Assembly (NCBI GenBank): GCA_038237625.1 | Contig: JBBRYM010000012.1 | Location: forward strand, 31,620-95,619 | From: JAWVFM01 sp038237625 | GTDB lineage: Bacteria > Actinomycetota > Thermoleophilia > Solirubrobacterales > 70-9 | Length of the DNA stretch: 64,000 nt | Direction: 5' to 3' | Part shown: positions 45,501-53,239 of the stretch, piece after piece | Numbering within the stretch: the first letter of the stretch is position 1 | Layout of the letters: each line of letters opens with the position of its first letter | The notes under the pieces: model-generated | Seen by the model: the letters and a program-made list of their open reading frames with translations, nothing else | The model's database searches: none | What the model was told of the DNA's origin: nothing | Made by a program: the position numbers and the translations under genes

Positions 45501-46292
45501 CTACCTCTTGGGCCGTACGGCCGTCTCGACGTCGGCCACGACGTTCTCGATCGCGTCGGCATCGGTCGTCGGCGGCTCGGGCCCGGCAGCGAACTGCGGG
45601 CCGGCAACGACGAACCGGTAGAAGATCGCCGCGAGCGCGGCGCCCACGATCGGGCCGACGACGTACGGCCAGGTGCCGCCGAACGAGTTGCCGATCAGCG
45701 CCGGGCCGAACCACCGGGCCGGGTTGACCGCTGCGAAGGTGAGCGGGCCGAAGACCATCACCAAGAAGCCGAGCGTGAGGCCAATCGCAAGCGGGGCCCA
45801 CTCGCGGCGAGCGCGGGGATTGAGGGCTACCGCGCAGACAACCAAGACCAGCAGGAAGGTGCCGATCCCCTCGACGAGGAATCCTTGGAAGTTGCCGCCG
45901 AGGAGAGGGCTGACCGCAGCAGCGCCGTAGTGACCGGCGCGTCCCTCGTCGAGCAAGAGGCCCTTGACGAGCAGGGCGCCGAGGACGCCGCCCGACAGCT
46001 GGGCGAGGATGTAGACGATCGCGTCGACGGGGTCGATGCGCCGCAGGAGCGCCGCGGCAAACGTGACCGCAGGGTTGAAGTGCCCCCCGCTCACGCCGCC
46101 GAGGCTGGCGATGAGGGCGAACAGGACCAGGCCGTGGACGAGTCCAACGACTGCGAAGTCCGAGCCGGTCTGCGCAGTCGGGCTGGTCGCGACGTACAGG
46201 GTCACGACGGTGCCGATCACGAAAACAAGGATCAGCGTGCCGACGAGCTCGGCGATATACGCGGCCAGTCCTCGATCCTGCACTTGGTCCAC
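45501..46292 (-). CDS. MIP-family channel (aquaporin/glycerol facilitator)
   Basis: 263 aa, six transmembrane helices and two half-helices. The two pore motifs are H-F-N-P-A-V-T and A-V-N-P-A-R-W-F-G-P. After the second NPAR comes Trp; glycerol facilitators usually have Asp and water channels Ser, so the selectivity is open. The C-terminal tail is acidic. It lies 44 bases upstream of fbiC on the same strand. Confidence 0.92.
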   Translation of the reverse strand: MDQVQDRGLAAYIAELVGTLILVFVIGTVVTLYVATSPTAQTGSDFAVVGLVHGLVLFALIASLGGVSGGHFNPAVTFAAALLRRIDPVDAIVYILAQLSGGVLGALLVKGLLLDEGRAGHYGAAAVSPLLGGNFQGFLVEGIGTFLLVLVVCAVALNPRARREWAPLAIGLTLGFLVMVFGPLTFAAVNPARWFGPALIGNSFGGTWPYVVGPIVGAALAAIFYRFVVAGPQFAAGPEPPTTDADAIENVVADVETAVRPKR

Positions 46293-46349
46293 CTCCTGTT
46301 GAAGTCAGCGCCCGCCTGGGTCGGCGAGCGGCGGGCGGCAGTCTAGTGC

Positions 46350-46859
46350 TTACCCTTCGGCGTCGCGCTGCTCTTGGAGCTGCTTCGCGTCGGCGATCAC
46401 CTCGAGGGCTTCCTCGCGCGAACGCCAGCCCTCCACGGTGACCTCCTTACCCTCGAGCTGCTTGTAGATGGAGAAGAAGTGGGTGATCTCCCGCTGGAGC
46501 ATCGCCGGGATGTCGTCCATGGTCTCCGCGTGGTTCCAGCCGGGGTCGTGATTGGGCACGCAAACGATCTTGTCGTCCTCGCCCTTTTCGTCCTGCATCA
46601 CGAAGAGGGCGACCGCCTTCACCGGGATCACGCAGCCGGGGAAGGTCGGCTCCGACACGCAGACCATGGCGTCGAGCGGGTCGCCGTCGCGACCCAGATA
46701 GCCCATGAGGTAGCCGTAATCGGTCGGGTAGACGGTGGAGGACGACAGGAAGCGGTCGAGGATGACATGGCCGATGGACTCGTCGAACTCGTACTTGTTG
46801 CGAGACCCCTTGGGAATCTCGATGAAGGCGAGGAGCTCGTCGGCAACGTTTCCGGCCAT
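46350..46859 (-). CDS. ppa: Inorganic pyrophosphatase (family I)
   Basis: Hydrolyses pyrophosphate to drive biosynthesis. 169 aa with E-I-P-K-G-S-R-N-K-Y-E, Y-P-T-D-Y-G-Y, and the metal site D-G-D-P-L-D-A-M-V. The ATG at 46859 has CGAGGAG four bases upstream and gives the family length; the longer frame to 46901 overlaps the divergent gene. Confidence 0.96.
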   Translation of the reverse strand: MAGNVADELLAFIEIPKGSRNKYEFDESIGHVILDRFLSSSTVYPTDYGYLMGYLGRDGDPLDAMVCVSEPTFPGCVIPVKAVALFVMQDEKGEDDKIVCVPNHDPGWNHAETMDDIPAMLQREITHFFSIYKQLEGKEVTVEGWRSREEALEVIADAKQLQEQRDAEG

Positions 46860-46899
46860 CAGCTCCTCGAGCCTATCTCGATAGGGTCCGCCGCGAGAC

Positions 46900-47916
46900 A
46901 TGAGATCGGTCGCTGCGCTGCTGGCGGCCGCCCTCGCCGTCGCGGGCCTCGGTGGCTGCGGCTCGGGGAGCGGCGCTGAACCGGGCGCCTCTCAGCAGGC
47001 GACCCTGGTCCTCGACTTCACCCCAAACGCAGTGCACGCCGGGATCTACGCGGCGCTGCGCGAGGGCTTCTACTCCAAGCGGGGCGTCGATCTGACGGTT
47101 CATGCGCCGACCGCTTCCACCGACGCGCCGAAGTTGCTCGAGGCCGGGCGGGCGCAGTTCGCGGTCCTCGACATTCACGACCTGGCCATCGCCGACGAGA
47201 AGGGACTTCATCTCGTCGGCGTGGCGCCGATCGTGGAGCGCCCACTGGCGGCGGTGATCGCGGGGGACCGCAGCGCGATCCGCACGCCCGCTGATCTCGC
47301 CGGCAAGACGATCGGGGTCACTGGGCTGCCCTCAGACGATGCAGTCCTGAACTCGGTGCTCGCGTGGGCGGGGCTGGCTGCGGCGGACGTGCACCGCGTG
47401 ACGATCGGTTTCAACGCGGTCGCCGACCTCGCCGCCGGAAAGGTCGACGCGGCGACGGCGTTTTGGAACGCCGAGGCGGTCACGCTCCAGCGCAAGGGCG
47501 TGCCGGTGCGGACGTTCCGAGTCGACGACTTCGGGGCGCCGCGGTATCCGGAGCTGGTGCTCACCACAACCCGTCACGAGCTCAGTTCCAACCGCGCGCT
47601 CGTCGGAAAGGTGGTTAGGGCAACGAGGGAGGGGACCATTTACGCCCTGAGCCATCGACAGGGCGCGCTCGACGATCTGCTGGCTGGCAACCCGGGACTT
47701 GACCGCGCCGACCAGGCGGCCGCCCTCGACGCGCTGGAGGGGGCGAAAGCATTCATTCCCGCGGTCAGCTTCACGGAAATGGGCGCGGCCGACTGGATCG
47801 GCCAGTGGCCGAAATGGGAGGCGGCGCATGGGATCGTCAGCAAACCCCCAGTTCTCGCTCACGTCATCGATCCGCGGTTCGACCCCGGCCCCCTTCCCCA
47901 ACTCGCCCACAAGTGA
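46900..47916 (+). CDS. NMT1/THI5-like substrate-binding lipoprotein
   Basis: 338 aa. Lipoprotein signal with lipobox L-G-G-C20. The mature part starts L-V-L-D-F-T-P-N-A-V-H-A-G-I-Y-A-A-L, the hallmark of THI5/ThiY-like proteins that bind pyrimidine precursors of thiamine. L-L-E-A-G-R-A-Q-F-A-V-L and D-L-A-G-K-T-I-G-V-T-G follow. It should deliver a small solute to an ABC importer, but no permease or ATPase gene is adjacent. It is divergent from ppa across 40 bases. Confidence 0.88.
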   Translation: MRSVAALLAAALAVAGLGGCGSGSGAEPGASQQATLVLDFTPNAVHAGIYAALREGFYSKRGVDLTVHAPTASTDAPKLLEAGRAQFAVLDIHDLAIADEKGLHLVGVAPIVERPLAAVIAGDRSAIRTPADLAGKTIGVTGLPSDDAVLNSVLAWAGLAAADVHRVTIGFNAVADLAAGKVDAATAFWNAEAVTLQRKGVPVRTFRVDDFGAPRYPELVLTTTRHELSSNRALVGKVVRATREGTIYALSHRQGALDDLLAGNPGLDRADQAAALDALEGAKAFIPAVSFTEMGAADWIGQWPKWEAAHGIVSKPPVLAHVIDPRFDPGPLPQLAHK

Positions 47917-47924
47917 TCGGCGAG

Positions 47925-48287
47925 TTAGAGGGTGCGGCGGGCCTTGAAGTCGCGGCGCACGGACTCGGGGCGCCCCCACATTTGCACGACTTCGGCGCGG
48001 CCCTCGTTCCACTCGCGGACGTTGATCTGGCCCTCGATGCCCTCCTGATCGAGCAGCGCCAGCGTGCCGGCGACGGACTCCGCGGCGGCGGCGTGCCCGA
48101 AGCGATGCGCGATGTTGATGCGGAAATGCCAGTCGGCCTGCGAGTAGGGCTGGGCGTTGATCTGGGTGAGGATCGTGGCCGCGTCGACGTAGCGCTCCTC
48201 GTCGGCGAGGCGGAGGTCAAGCGAGATGTCGGTCCAGTCGTCGGGAAGCGAGTCGACGATCGACTCGAAGTCGGCTGCCAGTGCCAT
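47925..48287 (-). CDS. Conserved hypothetical protein (120 aa)
   Basis: Soluble, no signal. Starts M-A-L-A-A-D-F-E-S-I-V-D-S-L-P-D-D-W-T-D-I; the second half has H-F-R-I-N-I-A-H-R-F-G-H and I-N-V-R-E-W-N-E-G-R. I do not recognise the fold. It begins 15 bases after the mntH stop on the same strand and may share that message. It ends 8 bases from the convergent lipoprotein gene. Confidence 0.7.
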   Translation of the reverse strand: MALAADFESIVDSLPDDWTDISLDLRLADEERYVDAATILTQINAQPYSQADWHFRINIAHRFGHAAAAESVAGTLALLDQEGIEGQINVREWNEGRAEVVQMWGRPESVRRDFKARRTL

Positions 48288-48301
48288 CACGGCAAGCCTA
48301 C

Positions 48302-49636
48302 TCAGCCGACGAAGAGCTGGACGATGAGGAAGCCGTTGAGGGCGATGATCAGCCCGGCGAGGGTGCTCGCAAGAGCCGTCAGCCATGGCGGATTGACGAG
48401 TTGTCCCATGACGTCGCGGCGGCGAGCGATCACCACGAGTGGAATCAGCGCAAACGGGATCCCGAACGAAAGGACCACCTGACTCATCACCAGCGCCTGC
48501 GTTGGAGCCACCCCGATAGCGATGATGATGAGCGCCGGCGCCAGAGTCAGCGCCCGCCGCAGGAAGATCGGAATCTGGCGACGGATGAATCCCTGCATCA
48601 CGACCTGCCCGGACATGGTTCCGACCGACGACGACGCGAACCCGGAGGCGATGAGGGCGACGCCGAAGATCGTCGAGGCGTGGCTGGAGACGGTGTCGCG
48701 AAGGCCGTTGAACGCGCCTTCGATCGAGTCGATGCCCGAAAAGCCCGTGCCGCTGAAGAGTGCCGCCGCCATGATCATCATCGAGAGGTTCACGAGGCCG
48801 GCGAGGGTCATGGCGATCACGACGTCGACGCGCTCGAAGCCCAGGATCTTCCGCCGCTCGTCGTCGTTTCGCCCCACGACGCGCCGTTGAGTGAGCGCCG
48901 AATGCAGATAGATCACGTGAGGCATCACCGTCGCGCCGATGATTCCGGTGGTCAGGAGGATGCTCTCGGCGCCGCTGAAGCCTGGCTTCAAGAGATGCGA
49001 CGCGACCTGTCCACCGTCCGGGTTCGCGTAGAACATCTCCGCCGCGAACGACAGGAGCACCACGCCGGCCATGACCGCAATTACGACCTCGAGCCTCCGG
49101 TGGCCCGCTCGCTGGAGCCCGAGGATCGCGAAGGCTCCCGCCCCTGCGATCAGCGCCGCCGGAAACAGTGGGATTCCGAAGATCAGGTTGATCCCAAGCG
49201 CAGCTCCCACCACCTCGGCGACGTCACACGCCATGGCGACTATCTCCGCCTGCAGCCACAGGCCGAGCGATGTCCGGCGGCTGAACACCTCGCGGCAGAG
49301 CTCGGGCAGGTTCTTGCCCGTGGCGATCCCCAGCTTCGCGGACTGGGTCTGGACGACCATCGCGATCAAGTTCGCCGCGACCACCACCCACAGCAGGAGG
49401 TACCCGAACTTGGCGCCGCCGGCGATGTTCGTGGCGAAGTTCCCCGGATCTATGTACGCGACGCAGGCGATGAACGCCGGGCCCAGAAACGGCCAGATCC
49501 GGCGGATGCCCTTGGTGTGGCCCTCGAGCGAGCGTCGTGCCGCTTCGTTGACGGCCGCCTCACCGGGCAGCACATCCTCGACGCGCGGCGCCGGCTCGAC
49601 CACCGTGCCGATCGCCTGCTCGAGCATCCGGTTCAC
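48302..49636 (-). CDS. mntH: Nramp-family divalent metal transporter (manganese)
   Basis: Proton-coupled Mn2+ (and Fe2+) uptake across the inner membrane. 444 aa with about 11 transmembrane helices. Helix 1 has the metal-binding D63-P-G-N66; helix 6 has M238-P-H240. An N-terminal cytoplasmic tail of about 45 residues is acidic then basic. The GTG start overlaps the mntR stop as GTGA, so regulator and transporter form one operon. Confidence 0.95.
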   Translation of the reverse strand: MNRMLEQAIGTVVEPAPRVEDVLPGEAAVNEAARRSLEGHTKGIRRIWPFLGPAFIACVAYIDPGNFATNIAGGAKFGYLLLWVVVAANLIAMVVQTQSAKLGIATGKNLPELCREVFSRRTSLGLWLQAEIVAMACDVAEVVGAALGINLIFGIPLFPAALIAGAGAFAILGLQRAGHRRLEVVIAVMAGVVLLSFAAEMFYANPDGGQVASHLLKPGFSGAESILLTTGIIGATVMPHVIYLHSALTQRRVVGRNDDERRKILGFERVDVVIAMTLAGLVNLSMMIMAAALFSGTGFSGIDSIEGAFNGLRDTVSSHASTIFGVALIASGFASSSVGTMSGQVVMQGFIRRQIPIFLRRALTLAPALIIIAIGVAPTQALVMSQVVLSFGIPFALIPLVVIARRRDVMGQLVNPPWLTALASTLAGLIIALNGFLIVQLFVG

Positions 49637-50346
49637 GCGAGCTCGACCCTGATCTTCTCCACGAGCTCGGAGCCAAGACGGTGCTCGACGCCCGCCGCCA
49701 GCACTCGGACCGGACCACCGAACGGCTCCACTCCCGCCACCTTCAGGACCAGCCCCGGGTGAATCCCGAGCTCGTCGAGGTAACGGAGGATCTCGGGGTC
49801 GGAGTCAGAGACCCGGGCGAAGCGGGCGGGACGACCAAGAGGGACCTGCGAAAGGGGGATCGTCTGATCCGCCGCGACGTTGAGATCGGAGGACGGAATC
49901 GGGTCCCCGTGCGGGTCGATCTGGGGATCGCCCAGCCGCGCCGAGATTCGCCGCTCGAGGTCTTCGGAGATGTAGTGCTCGAGCACCTCGGCCTCGTCGT
50001 GGACCAGATCCCACGGCATCCCGAGGGCCTCCGCCAGGAAAGCTTCGATCAGCCTGTGGTGGCGAATGACCTCGAGCGCAAGCTGCTCCCCGGCGGGAGT
50101 GAGGCGAACGCCCCGGTAGCGCTCGTGGACGACCAAGCCGATCTGGTCGAGACGCCGGAGCATCGCCGTGACGGACGATGGCGCGACGCCGAGCCGCTCG
50201 GCCAGCGCGGTAGTGCCCACCGCATGTCCGTCGGCTCGCTGCGAGAGCCCGTAGATGGCCTTGGTGTAATCCTCGATCGCCTCGCTGGCCGGACTGCTTC
50301 GCCGCTCCGCGGGATTGGCCTTGCTGGAGGTTCTCGTGTGCGCCAT
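49633..50346 (-). CDS. mntR: DtxR/MntR-family metal-dependent repressor
   Basis: Metal-activated repressor, 237 aa. The winged helix covers about 25-85 (T-T-A-L-A-E-R-L-G-V-A-P-S-S-V-T-A-M-L). The metal-binding/dimer domain has H-R-L-I-E-A-F-L, H-D-E-A-E-V-L-E-H and L-G-D-P. A C-terminal FeoA/SH3-like domain covers about 160-235. Pairing with mntH points to Mn rather than Fe sensing. A perfect palindrome sits 13 bases before its start, so it likely represses its own operon when Mn is plentiful. Confidence 0.93.
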   Translation of the reverse strand: MAHTRTSSKANPAERRSSPASEAIEDYTKAIYGLSQRADGHAVGTTALAERLGVAPSSVTAMLRRLDQIGLVVHERYRGVRLTPAGEQLALEVIRHHRLIEAFLAEALGMPWDLVHDEAEVLEHYISEDLERRISARLGDPQIDPHGDPIPSSDLNVAADQTIPLSQVPLGRPARFARVSDSDPEILRYLDELGIHPGLVLKVAGVEPFGGPVRVLAAGVEHRLGSELVEKIRVELA

Positions 50347-50358
50347 GACAAAATTAAA

Positions 50359-50376
50359 GTTTAGACGACGCTAAAC
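50359..50376 (-). promoter_or_regulatory. MntR operator candidate, GTTTAG-N6-CTAAAC
   Basis: Perfect 6-bp half-sites spaced by six bases, in an AT-rich patch between mntR and the divergent ygfZ-like gene. The TTTAG/CTAAA halves fit DtxR/MntR-type boxes. Position 13 bases upstream of the mntR start codon fits autorepression. Confidence 0.7.
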
Positions 50377-50419
50377 CTGGATTCCGACTCGGTCGGCGTG
50401 GCTCGTAGAATCGGGACGC

Positions 50420-51376
50420 GTGGAAGCAGCAACGCAGATCGAGATCGACGGCCAGTACCGCGAGCTGCGCGAGGCCGCGGGGTGGCTGCCGCGCGAGCGC
50501 GCCGCCATCGGATTTCGCGGGCGCGATGCCGCCGAGCTCCTACAGGGACAGCTCACGAACGACGTCGAGGCGCTCTCCGCCGGCCAGGGCTGCTACGCCG
50601 CCCTCCTCGACCGCAAGGGCCACATGCAGTCGGACCTCAGAGTCCTGCGGCTCGACGCCGAGGAATTCGCCCTCGGCTCGGAGATCGACCGCGGGGCGGC
50701 GGTCCTCGGCCACTTCAACCTGTACAAGGTCGGCAGCGACGTCGAGATCACCGAGCCAGACGTGAGGGTGGTCTCGGTGATCGGGCCCGCAGCCTTCAGC
50801 CTCACGGGGGTGGCGCCGCTCGCGCACGAGCACGACAACGCGAAGGCCCGGGTCGGCAGCATCTCCGTACTCGCTGTGCGCACGGATATCGGCGTCGACC
50901 TGATGATCCCGGGCGAGGACGTCAACGCGGTCACCGAGGCGCTCGAAGCGGCGGGGGTGGCCGAGGTCTCGGAGGAGGCGGCGGAGATCGTCCGCGTCGA
51001 GTCCGGACGCCCGCGCTTCGGCCACGACATGAGTGAATCGACAATGCCCGCCGAAGCGGCTCTCGTCGAACGCGCCGTCAGCTTCACAAAGGGCTGTTAC
51101 ATCGGCCAGGAGACACTCGCGCGCCTGCATTACAGGGGCCGTCCGAACCGGCTGCTGCGAGGACTGCGCCTCAACGCGCCCGCCCGCCGGGGTGATCCGG
51201 TCCGTGTGGGCGAGCGCGAAGTGGGGTCGATCGGGACGGCGGTTCTATCCCCCGCTCAGGGCCCGATCGCCCTCGCGATCCTTCGCCGGGAGGCTGAGCC
51301 AGGGGTCACCGTCGTGGTCGGGGACGAGAGAATCACGGCCGAAGTCGTCGAGCTGCCATTCACCGATCGGCGATAG
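50420..51376 (+). CDS. ygfZ: YgfZ/GcvT-like folate-binding protein
   Basis: 318 aa, related to glycine cleavage T protein. It carries the YgfZ signature K-G-C-Y-I-G-Q-E near 225, whose cysteine is required in E. coli for tetrahydrofolate-dependent repair or assembly of iron-sulfur enzymes. An early L-L-Q-G-Q-L-T-N-D-V segment also fits. Start GTG. It would serve radical-SAM proteins such as FbiC, which is inference. Confidence 0.9.
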   Translation: MEAATQIEIDGQYRELREAAGWLPRERAAIGFRGRDAAELLQGQLTNDVEALSAGQGCYAALLDRKGHMQSDLRVLRLDAEEFALGSEIDRGAAVLGHFNLYKVGSDVEITEPDVRVVSVIGPAAFSLTGVAPLAHEHDNAKARVGSISVLAVRTDIGVDLMIPGEDVNAVTEALEAAGVAEVSEEAAEIVRVESGRPRFGHDMSESTMPAEAALVERAVSFTKGCYIGQETLARLHYRGRPNRLLRGLRLNAPARRGDPVRVGEREVGSIGTAVLSPAQGPIALAILRREAEPGVTVVVGDERITAEVVELPFTDRR

Positions 51377-51416
51377 CGCCTCTCGCGGCCGCCGGATGAT
51401 TTAGGGTTCGCCTCGC

Positions 51417-51845
51417 ATGAGGTCGCCGGCCTTGCGCCCCCGGAGGAGTGCGGAGATGACCGCATGCGTCGTCGTGCTCGCAGGCATTGGCATCGGCGGA
51501 TGCGGAGCATCGGACTTCGCAAACCAGCCACGCGCGGCGATCCCCTACGAGACCACCGCGAGCATCGGCGCCAAAGCCGTCAACATCTCGCCCGACCGTT
51601 TCGGCGCGGGGATCACCGTGATCACGGTCGCGAACCTCACCAGCGACCCCGCCATCTTCGCGATCAAGGGACCAACTCAGGCCGAAAGCGGAACGATCCA
51701 GCCCCAGGCCGTGACGACCATCAAGACAACCCTCGAAAAGGGCCATTACCAGGCGATCGCCAAGGGCGTGACCGGTGTGAAGCCCGCGACGCTCAGCATC
51801 GGCCCCGCCCGCAACACCTCTCAAAACCAGCTGCTGCAGCCGTAA
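51417..51845 (+). CDS. Small lipoprotein of unknown function (142 aa)
   Basis: Signal with R-P-R-R then a hydrophobic helix and lipobox I-G-G-C29. The mature part (about 113 aa) looks like an Ig-like beta sandwich: V-N-I-S-P-D-R-F-G-A-G-I-T-V-I-T-V-A-N-L-T and a closing A-T-L-S-I-G-P. It may be an outer-face structural or metal-binding protein; no conserved catalytic residues. Its TAA lies inside a 26-bp palindrome shared with the convergent gene. Confidence 0.8.
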   Translation: MRSPALRPRRSAEMTACVVVLAGIGIGGCGASDFANQPRAAIPYETTASIGAKAVNISPDRFGAGITVITVANLTSDPAIFAIKGPTQAESGTIQPQAVTTIKTTLEKGHYQAIAKGVTGVKPATLSIGPARNTSQNQLLQP

Positions 51846-51867
51846 GCGGCTCCGCGGAGCCGCTTAC
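51842..51867. terminator. 26-bp perfect palindrome covering both convergent stop codons
   Basis: A 26-base fully self-complementary sequence (half-site GTAAGCGGCTCCG). TAA at 51843-51845 ends the plus-strand lipoprotein, and TAA on the minus strand at 51864-51866 ends the opposite gene. Very likely a bidirectional terminator used by both. Confidence 0.8.
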
Positions 51868-53129
51868 TCGGCTTCGGCCTCGGCAACGAGCGCGTCGATC
51901 CGCTCGAGCTTCGATCGCAGGGATTCGACCATTTCCTCGAGGCCGGCGCGCGCCCTATCAGAGCTGGTGTTGATGTGGCTCAGTGTGGTCTTGATCGCCT
52001 GTGCCTGCTTGAGGAGAGCCAGAGCGTCCGCGGCCGTGTCGCGCACTTCGAGGGCGTCCACGCGAAGGTCGCGATCCCTCGCCATCGCCACGCGTGCGGC
52101 CGCAAGCCGGTAGGCGACCTCGAGAGCGAGGCCCTGGGGGTTCTCGCGATCGACCGCGACGATCAGCTTGTTGCCCTGGTACTCGGTGAGCGTCTCGGTT
52201 CGGGCAGGGACACGCTCCTCGCCGGCGACAACGAGGACGCCGAAGGTGGCGGCCCGAACGCTCATGCCGTCGTTGAGCTCCCGCCACGCGTCGTTCTGAG
52301 AGAGCTTCTTGTCCTTGGCCTCGAAGAGGATTCGCCCCAGCGCCGGGCCTTCGGCCGCGCCGAGCTCGACGAGTGTGTCCCCCTTCTTGCCACCGCCCTC
52401 CGCGGCCTCGCCGCCCGTGTGCGACGCGCAATCGCCGCGCGTCGATGCGATCACGGCGACGGCCTCGTGTACGCGGTCCTCGAACGTGAAGCCCTTCCGC
52501 GTCCCCGCCTGCTCGGCCTCGGCGACGCGCTCGTCGGCATGGGTGCGCTCCTTCAGCTCCAGCAGCTCCCGCCGCAGCTCGGCCATTACCTTGCGGTTTT
52601 CCTCGCCCTCCTGCTGCTGGCGGTTACCGAGCTCGCGGTAAACCTTGACCATCGCGTCCTTGAAATCGAAGAGGGGATTCGCACCCTCCTGCGCAGAAAA
52701 AAGCTTGAGGAGAGCCTCGCGCTGCTCTGCGAGCGCGGTCGTGACCCTGGCCTCGATCGCGTGGGGAACCGAGCCCTCGCGACCGGCATCGAAGCTGGCG
52801 GCCAGACGCTCGGCGAGTTGGCCGTCACCGGCCTCCAAGGTCCTGACGAGGCGCTCTCGCAGTTCGTCTGCGTGGCGGCCGAACTCGGCTCGCACGTAGT
52901 CGACGTTCGCGGCCGTTTCCTCGCTGTCGAGGACGCGCGCTCCGATCTCGACAGCCTTCGCCACGGTTTCGGCGGGGCGCTGGCCGGTCTCCGCGCGTTC
53001 GCGCACGACCCGGGCGGCCCGCTCGTCGACGACGGTGAGCTGCTCAATCACGATCCGGTCGTCGAGCGCGCGCACGGTGCCGTCGACTGCTTCGTCGAGA
53101 GGGAGCTGTGGCTTTTTCGAAGCTTCCAT
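51864..53129 (-). CDS. Coiled-coil protein with a PD-(D/E)XK nuclease-like core
   Basis: 421 aa. Residues 1-200 are helical and charged, a likely coiled coil. Residues 210-330 read like a restriction-endonuclease fold: F-E217-D-R-V helix, G-D251-T-L-V on a strand, F-E270-A-K272 on the next strand, then a helix W-R-E-L-N-D-G-M and strand F-G-V-L-V-V-A. D251, E270 and K272 match the active-site pattern. The C-terminal 90 residues are coiled coil again. The layout recalls DUF2130 or RmuC-like proteins. Function (DNA processing or repair) is inferred. Confidence 0.75.
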   Translation of the reverse strand: MEASKKPQLPLDEAVDGTVRALDDRIVIEQLTVVDERAARVVRERAETGQRPAETVAKAVEIGARVLDSEETAANVDYVRAEFGRHADELRERLVRTLEAGDGQLAERLAASFDAGREGSVPHAIEARVTTALAEQREALLKLFSAQEGANPLFDFKDAMVKVYRELGNRQQQEGEENRKVMAELRRELLELKERTHADERVAEAEQAGTRKGFTFEDRVHEAVAVIASTRGDCASHTGGEAAEGGGKKGDTLVELGAAEGPALGRILFEAKDKKLSQNDAWRELNDGMSVRAATFGVLVVAGEERVPARTETLTEYQGNKLIVAVDRENPQGLALEVAYRLAAARVAMARDRDLRVDALEVRDTAADALALLKQAQAIKTTLSHINTSSDRARAGLEEMVESLRSKLERIDALVAEAEAE

Positions 53130-53239
53130 GAGGACTCACGAAGGTAGTCGTAGCCCCCGACGGAAACCTGACATTGGCGTGGGATCTCGCCTGCGTGGCT
53201 ACGATGCACGCGCTCTCGATCCCATTCCAAAGGAGAACC

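Noticed and set aside
48281..49762. 493-codon plus-strand open frame opposite mntH
   Set aside because: Very charged, motif-free; mntH on the other strand has DPGN and MPH motifs and coupled translation with mntR.
51975..53147. Plus-strand open frame opposite the coiled-coil nuclease-like gene
   Set aside because: Shadow frame. The minus-strand gene has coherent coiled-coil and nuclease-core patterns and a stop shared with a terminator.
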